From Bacteroidota bacterium (lineage in GTDB: Bacteria; Bacteroidota; Bacteroidia; UKL13-3), in NCBI GenBank assembly GCA_004293295.1, contig RDYC01000257.1:1-9223 (forward strand): DNA of 9,223 bases, in the 5' to 3' direction. Shown piece after piece: positions 1 to 7,700 of this stretch. Each line of letters begins with the position of its first letter. Positions within the stretch are counted from its first letter, which is position 1. Position numbers and translations under genes: made by a program. Below the pieces are notes generated by a model. That model saw only the letters and a program-made list of their open reading frames with translations, did not search any database and was not told where the DNA came from.

Positions 1-1
1 T

Positions 2-52
2 GAGCAATTTGATGCCTGGGTGAAGCCGGAAAACATGGTCGGAAATCTTTAA
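2..52 (+). CDS. C-terminal end of an unidentified protein (partial)
   Basis: Reading from base 2 gives 16 sense codons, EQFDAWVKPENMVGNL, then TAA at 50-52. The start lies outside the window. The other two forward frames hit stops early: frame 1 begins with TGA, and frame 3 meets TGA at 21-23. A strong terminator follows 29 bases after the stop, as expected for the last gene of a transcription unit. The tail is too short to assign to a family; I do not recognise it. That it is coding is an inference from the open frame and the terminator. Confidence 0.55.
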   Translation, partial: EQFDAWVKPENMVGNL

Positions 53-81
53 TTGCTGATAGTCAAATTTTTAACTACTTT

Positions 82-111
82 AAAACAGGCCGCCCGTGGG
101 CGGCCTGTTTT
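82..111 (+). terminator. Intrinsic (rho-independent) terminator
   Basis: A perfect 13-bp inverted repeat: left arm AAAACAGGCCGCC (82-94), loop CGTG (95-98), right arm GGCGGCCTGTTTT (99-111), then ATTTT. The GC-rich core flanked by A and T tracts is the standard intrinsic terminator form. It lies 29 bases after the stop at 50-52 and before the ileS promoter, so it separates the upstream gene from ileS. The A tract on the left means it could also work for transcripts from the other strand. Confidence 0.9.
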
Positions 112-122
112 ATTTTCAACCC

Positions 123-153
123 TTTCATTTATAGTTGGTAAACCCTATTTTTG
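123..153 (+). promoter_or_regulatory. Bacteroidota-type sigma-A promoter of ileS
   Basis: The -7 box TATTTTTG (146-153) matches the Bacteroidota consensus TAnnTTTG at every fixed position. A TTTC (123-126), one mismatch from the -33 TTTG box, lies 19 bases upstream, within the usual spacing. Transcription would then start near 160, leaving a leader of about 60 bases before the ATG at 220. The site lies between the upstream terminator and ileS, where a promoter is needed. Called by consensus match only. Confidence 0.6.
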
Positions 154-219
154 CAATCCTTAAAAATTAGCCAATTGTTTCAGTTACAAGAACCAATTTG
201 CGCCTTACTTTTTAAAACC

Positions 220-3200
220 ATGGCAACATATAAAGAATATAAAAAACTGGATTTCCCTGCATTTGAAGAGGAAATCTTGAAGTATTGGAATACCAACAAC
301 ATCTTTGAAAAAAGTGTAAGCAACCGCGAAGGCGCTAAATCCTTTGTTTTTTACGAAGGCCCGCCAAGTGCAAATGGTATGCCCGGCATTCACCACGTAA
401 TGAGCCGCACCGTAAAAGATATTTTTTGTCGCTACAATACGCTTAAAGGTTTTCAGGTGAAACGCAAAGCTGGATGGGATACACATGGCTTACCCGTTGA
501 ACTACAAGTGGAAAAAACATTGGGCATTACTAAAGAAGATATTGGCAAAAAAATATCAATAGCCGAATACAATGAAGCTTGCAGGAAAGACGTCATGAAG
601 TTTACCGATGTGTGGAATAACCTCACAGAACGGATGGGCTATTGGGTGAATTTGAATGACCCTTATATTACCTACGAAACCAAATATATTGAAAGCTTAT
701 GGTGGGTATTAAAACAACTTTACAATAAAGGTTTGTTGTATAAAGGTTATACCATACAGCCTTACTCACCTGCTGCCGGAACAGGATTGAGCTCGCATGA
801 GTTAAACCAACCGGGCACCTACAAGGATGTAAAAGACATGACTGCCGTAGCCATGTTTAAGACCATTGATGCACCTTTTGAAGGAGATGTTTATTTCCTG
901 GCTTGGACAACCACTCCTTGGACGCTTCCTTCTAATACTGCCCTAGCCGTTGGTGCTAAAATTGATTATGTTGTAGTAAAAACATTTAACCCATACACGC
1001 ATCAACCTTGTGCTGTAATTGTAGCCAAAAACTTACTGAGCAAATACTTTAAACCGGAACATGCTGAAATCAACTTAAACGACTACCGTGAAGGAGACAA
1101 AATTATTCCCTTCGAAATAGTAAAAGAGGTTAAAGGGAGTGAATTAGCCGGAATACGTTACGAGCAATTATTACCTTTTGCCAAAGTTGAAAATGGCGAT
1201 GCGTTTAAAGTAATTACCGGAGATTTTGTGACCACAGAAGATGGTACAGGCATTGTACACATTGCGCCTAGCTTTGGAGCTGATGACTTTAGGGTGGCCA
1301 AACAACATGGTATTGGTAGTTTAACACTAGTTGACAAACGCGGTAAGTTTTTACCCGAAGTGCAAGACGGACAATTTTTGTATGGTGAAGAGTTTGTGAA
1401 AGAAGCCTACTTAACCGAAGCACAAAAAGCAACTGAATTAGAAATACAAAAAGTAAAGCTAAGTGGCATTATTAAAGATACTTCAAAACTCCACTACTTA
1501 AGTGTTGATGAACGTATCATACTTAAACTGCAAACAGAAGGTAAGCTATTTAAGAAAGAAAAATACGACCATACCTACCCGCATTGTTGGCGTACTGATA
1601 AACCTATTTTATATTATCCACTTGAAAGCTGGTTTATAAAAACCACTGCTTATAAAGACAAATTGGTTGAAGCCAATAAATTAATCAACTGGAAACCTGA
1701 ACACACCGGAACAGGACGTTTTGGAAACTGGCTGGAGAATTTGGTGGATTGGAATTTATCGCGCTCACGTTATTGGGGAACACCATTACCAATCTGGAAA
1801 ACAGAAGATGGTACCGAAGAAATTTGCATTGGCAGTAAAGAAGAGTTGGAAATAGAAATAGGCAAAGCCATTGTTGCGGGATTTATGGACAAATCTTATG
1901 ATGTGAAAGATTTGCACAAACCTTATGTTGATGAAGTTGTGTTAGCCTCACCAAGCGGTAAAAAAATGTTTCGCGAGCCAGACTTAATTGATGTTTGGTT
2001 TGATAGTGGAGCCATGCCTTATGCGCAATGGAATTTCCCTTTTAGTCAAGAAGATATTTTTGAAACCAACTATCCGGCAGATTTTATTGCAGAAGGTGTT
2101 GACCAAACCCGCGGTTGGTTTTTTACTTTACATGCTTTAGCTGTTTTGTTAAACGAAAGCAGCGAGGACATTCGCGCAATAAATAAAAAGAATGGCAACC
2201 CGGGTATTGCCTTTAAAAATGTAATTGCCAACGGACTTGTGCTCGACAAAAACGGTAATAAAATGAGTAAACGATTGGGCAACGTGGTTGACCCGTTTGA
2301 AACCATTGCTCAATACGGTGCTGACGCAACACGTTGGTACATGCTTAGCAACAGCGACCCTTGGGATAACCTCAAATTTGATTTAGAAGGAGTAGCCGAA
2401 AGCCAACGCAAATTTTTCGGCACATTATATAATACGTATTCCTTTTTCGCCATCTACGCCAATATTGATGGATTTGAGTTTGATGAAAACAATGTAACAC
2501 CTGTTGCTGAAAGAACAGAGTTAGACCGTTGGATTATGAGCAAACTTAACAGCCTGATTAAAACCGTGCGCGAAAAAATGGATGACTACGATGCCACACC
2601 TGCAGTGCGTGCCATTGAAGAATTTACTTGCGACCACTTTAGCAACTGGTTTATTCGTTTAAGCAGAAGACGCTTTTGGAAAGGCGAAATGAATGAGGAT
2701 AAAAAAGCAGCCTACGAAACCCTTTACCAATGTTTAAATACCGTTGCTCAACTTAGCAGCGCATTCGCACCATTTTTTAGCGATTGGGTTTACCAAAACT
2801 TAAATGGCAAAGCGGCTTCTGTGCATTTAACTGATTTGGTGCATGCAGACGAAAGTGTGATTGACAGCATCTTGGAAGAACAAATGGAATATGCCCAAAA
2901 AATTTCTTCATTGGTGCTATCTATCCGTAAAAAAGAAAACATCAAAGTACGTCAGCCTCTGCAAAAAATCCTCATCCCAATGGTTGATCCACGCATTAAG
3001 GACGAAATTAAACATGTGCAGGATTTAATCCTTTCAGAAGTAAATGTAAAAGAACTGGAGTTTATTGCTGAAATAGAAAAATCAGCTAAACCCAATTTTA
3101 GAACCTTGGGTAAAAAAGTAGGAGCCAAAATGAAAGCAGTTGGCGACTATGTGTTAAAGATGAGTGCTGAAGACTTGGCCCAATTGGAACTAACAGGTAA

Positions 3201-3600
3201 CTTACTTATTAACATAGAAAATACAGACTTCACCCTTGCTTTAGAAGATGTTGAAATCATCTCTAAAGAAATTAAAGGTTATAAAGTGGCCAATGAAGGT
3301 AAAGTAACTGTTGCGTTAGATATTGAGATTAGCCCCGAATTAAAACAGGAAGGCATTGCACGTGAGCTTGTTAGCAAACTTCAAAACCTCAGAAAAGAAC
3401 GCAATTTTGAAGTGATGGATAAAATAAATGTTACAGTTGAACCGCATCCGTATATAAATGATGCGATAAATACTTATAAAACATATATTTGCACCGAAAT
3501 TTTAGCGAATAAAATTGAAACTAGCACGTTATCAGGCGATTCGATAGAAGTTCAGGTTGATGAACACCTGGTTAAAGTTCAGATTAACAAAGTTAATTAA
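220..3600 (+). CDS. ileS: Isoleucyl-tRNA synthetase, type 2 (IleRS2), GXHH variant
   Basis: Cytoplasmic class I synthetase that charges tRNA-Ile with isoleucine using ATP and hydrolyses mischarged valine. It has 1,126 residues, longer than the ~940 of E. coli IleRS and typical of the eukaryote-like type 2. Seen in order: the HIGH-motif region PPSANGMPGIHH (48-59), AGWDTHGLPVE just after it, the editing-domain (CP1) threonine stretch WTTTPWTLPSN (229-239) and GTGIVHIAPSFGADD (342-356), SRSRYWGTPLPIW, DVWFDSG, EGVDQTRGWFF, KMSKR (681-685), an anticodon-binding helical domain, and a C-terminal region with ELKQEGIARELV. The HIGH motif reads GIHH instead of HxGH. The ATG at 220 is preferred: the frame is open back to a TTG at 151, but that lies inside the predicted -7 box, and the family N-terminus begins near this ATG (MATYKEYKKLDF). 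No Shine-Dalgarno site is visible, normal for the phylum. Probably co-transcribed with the gene six bases downstream. Confidence 0.97.
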   Translation: MATYKEYKKLDFPAFEEEILKYWNTNNIFEKSVSNREGAKSFVFYEGPPSANGMPGIHHVMSRTVKDIFCRYNTLKGFQVKRKAGWDTHGLPVELQVEKTLGITKEDIGKKISIAEYNEACRKDVMKFTDVWNNLTERMGYWVNLNDPYITYETKYIESLWWVLKQLYNKGLLYKGYTIQPYSPAAGTGLSSHELNQPGTYKDVKDMTAVAMFKTIDAPFEGDVYFLAWTTTPWTLPSNTALAVGAKIDYVVVKTFNPYTHQPCAVIVAKNLLSKYFKPEHAEINLNDYREGDKIIPFEIVKEVKGSELAGIRYEQLLPFAKVENGDAFKVITGDFVTTEDGTGIVHIAPSFGADDFRVAKQHGIGSLTLVDKRGKFLPEVQDGQFLYGEEFVKEAYLTEAQKATELEIQKVKLSGIIKDTSKLHYLSVDERIILKLQTEGKLFKKEKYDHTYPHCWRTDKPILYYPLESWFIKTTAYKDKLVEANKLINWKPEHTGTGRFGNWLENLVDWNLSRSRYWGTPLPIWKTEDGTEEICIGSKEELEIEIGKAIVAGFMDKSYDVKDLHKPYVDEVVLASPSGKKMFREPDLIDVWFDSGAMPYAQWNFPFSQEDIFETNYPADFIAEGVDQTRGWFFTLHALAVLLNESSEDIRAINKKNGNPGIAFKNVIANGLVLDKNGNKMSKRLGNVVDPFETIAQYGADATRWYMLSNSDPWDNLKFDLEGVAESQRKFFGTLYNTYSFFAIYANIDGFEFDENNVTPVAERTELDRWIMSKLNSLIKTVREKMDDYDATPAVRAIEEFTCDHFSNWFIRLSRRRFWKGEMNEDKKAAYETLYQCLNTVAQLSSAFAPFFSDWVYQNLNGKAASVHLTDLVHADESVIDSILEEQMEYAQKISSLVLSIRKKENIKVRQPLQKILIPMVDPRIKDEIKHVQDLILSEVNVKELEFIAEIEKSAKPNFRTLGKKVGAKMKAVGDYVLKMSAEDLAQLELTGNLLINIENTDFTLALEDVEIISKEIKGYKVANEGKVTVALDIEISPELKQEGIARELVSKLQNLRKERNFEVMDKINVTVEPHPYINDAINTYKTYICTEILANKIETSTLSGDSIEVQVDEHLVKVQINKVN

Positions 3601-3606
3601 ATAGTT

Positions 3607-4608
3607 ATGGCGAAGAAACCGATAAAAAAAGCAACCAAACCTGCTCCTAAAAAAGCGGTGAAACCCGTTGCTAAAAAAGCAAGCAAACCTGCTCCTAAAA
3701 AAGCTGCTAAACCGGTAGCTAAAAAAGTAACCAAGCCTGCTCCTAAAAAAGTAGTAAAGCCAATCGCTAAAAAAGCCGCTAAGCCTGCTCCTAAAAAGGT
3801 AGTAAAGCCGGTAGCTAAAAAAGTAGCCAAACCTGCTCCTAAAAAAGTGGTAAAGCCGGTGGCCAAAAAAGCGGCTAAACCTGCCCCGAAAAAAGTGGTG
3901 AAGCCGGTGGCTAAAAAAGCAACTAAGCCCGCTCCTAAAAAGGTAGTAAAACCGGTGGCTAAAAAAGCGGCTAAACCTGCTCCCAAAAAAGTAGTAAAGC
4001 CAATTGCTAAAAAGGTAACCAAACCGGCCAAGCCGCAGGCTAAACCAGCCCCTAAAGTAGAAAAAGTAAAGCCTGCCACTAAAGCGGCTCCAAAACCGGT
4101 GAGCAAAAAAGTACAAGTGCCTTTGGCTAACCCTATTCAAAAAATATTGGAGAAAAAAGAAGCGGTTGAAAGAGCTGTTGCTGCCAAACCGGTTCATTTT
4201 ACCGAGAAAAAAGACACCCTTGAAAAAGCTACCGAAGCAAAAAGATACAGTGATAATGACCTGATAGAATTCAAAGACATTATTAACAAAAAACTAGAAG
4301 TTGCCAGAAAAGAACTTGCTGATTTGGTTGAGCAAATGCAAAACCCGAGCATGAATGCCGGTGACGATACCGATAATTCTTACAAGACCCTTGAAGATGG
4401 CTCTTCGAGCCAAGAGAAAGAATACATTGCCCAATTGGCTGCCCGTCAAAAAAAGTTTATCGAAAATCTTGAAAATGCCTTGGTTCGTGTTGAAAACAAA
4501 ACTTATGGTATTTGTAAAGTTACCGGTAAGTTGATTCCAAAAGAACGTTTACGCGCTGTGCCTCATACTACTTTAAGTATGGAAGCCAAATTACAGCAAT
4601 ACAAGTAA
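3607..4608 (+). CDS. Histone-H1-like Lys/Pro/Ala repeat tail fused to a TraR/DksA-like domain
   Basis: The 333-residue protein has two parts. Residues 1 to ~175 are almost only Lys, Ala, Pro and Val, including eight units of the 16-residue form KPAPKKVVKPVAKKAA (residues 11-138); they resemble the tails of bacterial H1-like proteins and AlgP and should be disordered and bind DNA. Residues ~212-333 match the short TraR/DksA-family regulators of Bacteroidota: a helical hairpin with acidic residues D253, D254 and D256 in the turn region, RQKKFIENLENALVRVENKTYGIC, and GKLIPKERLRAVP. DksA proteins bind the RNA polymerase secondary channel. Of the four zinc-finger cysteines only C303 remains; T306, S324 and A327 occupy the others, so zinc binding is unlikely. 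It starts six bases after the ileS stop, with no Shine-Dalgarno site, suggesting one operon. The role is inferred: a nucleoid-associated or polymerase-associated regulator. The domain call is firm, the function is not. Confidence 0.85.
   Translation: MAKKPIKKATKPAPKKAVKPVAKKASKPAPKKAAKPVAKKVTKPAPKKVVKPIAKKAAKPAPKKVVKPVAKKVAKPAPKKVVKPVAKKAAKPAPKKVVKPVAKKATKPAPKKVVKPVAKKAAKPAPKKVVKPIAKKVTKPAKPQAKPAPKVEKVKPATKAAPKPVSKKVQVPLANPIQKILEKKEAVERAVAAKPVHFTEKKDTLEKATEAKRYSDNDLIEFKDIINKKLEVARKELADLVEQMQNPSMNAGDDTDNSYKTLEDGSSSQEKEYIAQLAARQKKFIENLENALVRVENKTYGICKVTGKLIPKERLRAVPHTTLSMEAKLQQYK
3637..4020 (+). repeat. Eight tandem 48-bp units encoding a 16-residue Lys-rich repeat
   Basis: Eight in-frame units of 48 bp, each encoding KPAPKKxxKPxAKKxx. 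The variable pairs are mainly VV, AV or AA in the first slot and AA, AS, AT, VA or VT in the last. Protein units are nearly identical, while the DNA differs at many third positions (Ala GCT/GCC, Pro CCT/CCC/CCG, Lys AAA/AAG, Val GTA/GTG). Degenerate repeat-like sequence continues to about residue 170. Each unit usually carries two runs of five or six A on the + strand, giving the array a regular A-tract pattern. Confidence 0.95.
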
Positions 4609-4626
4609 GCCGTTTGGCTATACCGC

Positions 4627-4667
4627 AAAAAAGTCCCGCCCTGCTTCGCAGGGCGGGACTTTTTTTT
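4627..4667 (+). terminator. Intrinsic terminator after the ileS/DksA-like unit
   Basis: GTCCCGCCCTGC (4633-4644) pairs perfectly with GCAGGGCGGGAC (4648-4659) around a TTC loop. The stem extends through AAAAAA (4627-4632) pairing with the following T run (4660-4667). This is a very strong rho-independent terminator 18 bases after the stop at 4606-4608. With A runs on one side and T runs on the other it could act in both directions. It separates the ileS unit from the peptidase fusion gene. Confidence 0.95.
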
Positions 4668-4764
4668 ATCCGAATATTGCCTTTTATCTAAAAAAAATCA
4701 CCTTTCGACTAAATTTATTAATTTACACTTGATTAGCGCATTAATTTTACACCAAATACGCCAC
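4668..4764 (+). other. Leader region of the peptidase fusion gene
   Basis: These 97 AT-rich bases must hold the promoter of the next gene, because a strong terminator lies just before them. TAAATTTA (4710-4717) and TAATTTTA (4742-4749) each match TAnnTTTG at all fixed positions except the last, but neither has a TTTG box at the usual 19-21 base spacing. No promoter can be called with confidence. No Shine-Dalgarno site precedes the ATG at 4765. No small gene or stable RNA is visible. Confidence 0.4.
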
Positions 4765-7700
4765 ATGATGTTAAAAAACAACTTGCTTATTGTCTTATGC
4801 TGTTTCTCTTGTTTCCAGGGGTTTTCCCAACAAGTACCATACCCCAAAGCTGAAAAAATACCGCATAGCACCGTTGTGCACAACGATACCATGATTGACC
4901 ATTACTTTTGGATGCGCGATAAATACAGTACCGAGGTGGTTAATTATTTATTTGCAAACAATGCCCATGCTGATGCGGTAATGAAGCCAAGTGCCATTTT
5001 GCAAAAAGTAATTTATGATGAGATGAGGGCCCGAATTGTTGAAACCAAAGACACTCGCCCCAGAAAAAACAAGAACTATTATTATTACAGCCGCAATCTC
5101 AAAGACAAAGATTATCCGGCCATTTATCGTAAAAAAGACTCCCTAACTGCACCGGAACAATTGGTGCTTGATTTAAATAAACTCTCCGAGGAATACCTGT
5201 ATTTTTCCCTATCCGTTTCAAGCATTAGCCCCAATCAAAAATTATACGCCTATGCCGTTGATGCAAAAGGAAATAATGTGGGCAAACTTTTTATCAAAGA
5301 TATAGATAACGACACCGTTTATTACACCGATACCGTTCCGCAAATCCTCGACTTTGTGTGGGGTGAAAACAATCAAACTTTTTACTACACGGTGCCTGAA
5401 GATAAAACAAAAAGGGCATACCGTGTTTACCGCCATAAATTGGGAACACCCTACACCATGGATGAACTGTTAATGGATGAACCGGATGCTACTTATCAAA
5501 TTGGCATAGGGAAAACCGCTTCCGAAAAATACATCACGTTTAACATCAGTAAAACAAAAAGCAATGAAATGTGGTACATAGATGCCACAACTAATCAAGG
5601 TAAACCCACGCTCTACTTAAAACGTAAACCAGATTTAATTTATAGTATAGAACATTACGAAGGCAATGAGTTTTACATTACCACCAACTACGAGGCCATT
5701 AATTACAAATTGGTAAAAACGGCTATACAAAATAACAATCCGGACAAATGGGAAGTGGTTATTCCCCATCGCAAAAACACCTTACTTACCCAATCAACCC
5801 TGTTAAAGGATTATTTAATTTACGAAGAAAAAGAAAACGCACAGCAACGCTTACTCATTAAAAACCGCCTTACCCAACAAATTGATACCATCAAACCAAA
5901 TATAAACCTGTATTCAATCACCTATAGTTTTGAAGAATACAATTATTCACAAACAAACCACTTGCAGTTTACAGTGGTAAATACCGTTGAGCCTGCTGCA
6001 TCCTATCAATACAACCTACGCGATAAAACCATTACACTATTGGAAAAAGACAGCCTTAACCAGCCTTACAATAGCTCACTCTATGAAACCTCACGTATTT
6101 ATGCCACTTCGCATGATGGGGTAAAAGTTCCCATCACCATTACCTACAAAAAAGGCATGGTATTAAATGGAAACAATCCGGTATTATTAACCGGGTACGG
6201 AAGTTATGGTGCACCAACACAACCCTCTTTTTCAAGCAATGAAATCAGCTTTTTAGACCGCGGTTTTATTATGGCCGATGCCCACATTAGGGGTGGAAAT
6301 GACTTAGGTAACCAATGGTACGAAGACGGTAAAATGTTGAATAAAAAAAATACCTTCTATGATTTTATTGCTTGCGCAGAACACCTGATTGCACAAAAAT
6401 ATACCAACCCGAAAAAACTAGCCATTCAAGGCGGATCGGCAGGAGGTTTGTTAATGGGTGCAGTAGTTAATATGAGGCCTGATTTGTTTAAGTGTGTGGT
6501 GGCCAATGTGCCTTTTGTTGATGTAATCAATACCATGCTTGATGAAACCATTCCACTTACCACCTTTGAGTTTGAAGAATGGGGAAACCCCAAACAAAAA
6601 AAGTATTACGACTACATGAAAACCTATTCACCCTATGATAATGTAGAACGCAAAAACTACCCCAACATACTGGTAACAGCCGGCTATAACGATGCACAAG
6701 TTGGCTATTGGGAACCGGCAAAATGGGTGGCCAAACTGCGCGAGCTAAAAACAGATACCAACCAAATTTTATTTAAAACCACCATGGAAGGCGGGCACGG
6801 TGGCGCATCAGGCAGATACGCTGCACTTAAAGAACGGGCATTTATACTCGCCTTTATCATGCATCACCTGGGTGTAAAAGAAAACTACCTAGTATTAAAA
6901 GGCAAAGTAATTGATGCCAACAACGCTCCTGTTGAATATGCCAATATTTACATTGAAGGCAGCGGTGTTGGTACCAATAGCAACACCGAAGGCGAATTTA
7001 CTTTACAACTGAAAAGTACTGATAACATAACCTTGGTAATACAAAGTATAGGTTTTGAAAAACAGCGTGTTAAAATTGACATGAACACCAGAACTAAAGA
7101 GTTGTTAATAAAAATGCGCAGCGATAATGTATTGCTTAAAACGGCACTGGTAACAGCCAATGGTAAAGATCCTGCAATTGGCATCATCAAAAAAGCCATA
7201 CAAATGCGCAAACAAAATTTTGATAAAGTACAGAGCTTTTCTGCCGATGTGTACATGAAAAGTAACGTACGTCTAAATGAAGTGCCAAAAAAAATGCCCG
7301 CATTACTCAAACTTGCAGCCAATGGCGAAAAAATTGATTCAAATGATATTGGCCTTGTTTACCTATCCGAATCTGTGGCCAAATATAATTTTGAAAAACC
7401 TGATAAAGTAAAAGAAACCATGATTGCCTCGCGCATTGCCGGACAAAAACAAGGCTTTAGTTTTAATCGGGTGGAAGATGTATTCATTAATTTTTATGAC
7501 CCTACCGTAAAAATCGGTTATTACAGCGAAAGGCCTTTTGTATCACCCATTGCTCCTTTAGCTATGCTTAGCTATCGTTACAAATACTTGGGTACATTAA
7601 CCGTTGATGGTAAAGATGTGTACAAAATACAAATTACCCCACAACGCAAAGGCGACCCTTTGTTTAGAGGAATCATTTATATCAGCAGTGCCGACCACCA

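Noticed and set aside
160..219. Possible T-box or other riboswitch in the ileS leader
   Set aside because: The leader is only about 60 bases, with no visible stem set, T-box sequence or terminator.
205..2306. Minus-strand open frames inside ileS (205-486 and 2070-2306)
   Set aside because: Both lie opposite highly conserved IleRS motifs and show no recognisable protein features.
3637..4020. Repeated AAAAAAG runs as programmed frameshift sites
   Set aside because: The runs are read as AAA AAA Gnn, not in the A AAA AAG phase needed for -1 slippage, and no useful alternative frame is seen. They follow from Lys-Lys codons.
3532..4197. Long open frames on the minus strand over the Lys-rich repeat (3532-4197 and 3597-4106)
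   Set aside because: They are mirror images of the repeat: antisense of Lys/Ala/Pro/Val codons gives monotonous Phe/Leu/Gly/Ala/Thr or Phe/Arg/Ser/Tyr strings. The + strand frame has a recognisable C-terminal domain and good context.
4798..4815. Cysteines in the signal peptide (C12, C13, C16) as a lipoprotein box
   Set aside because: None is preceded by a proper lipobox (Leu at -3 and Gly/Ala/Ser at -1 together); a type I cut after GFS fits better.
6963..6988. Perfect 8-bp inverted repeat CGGTGTTG/CAACACCG with a 10-base loop, close to the fusion junction
   Set aside because: No T run follows and it lies in conserved coding sequence of the sandwich domain, so it is not a terminator. It is probably chance.
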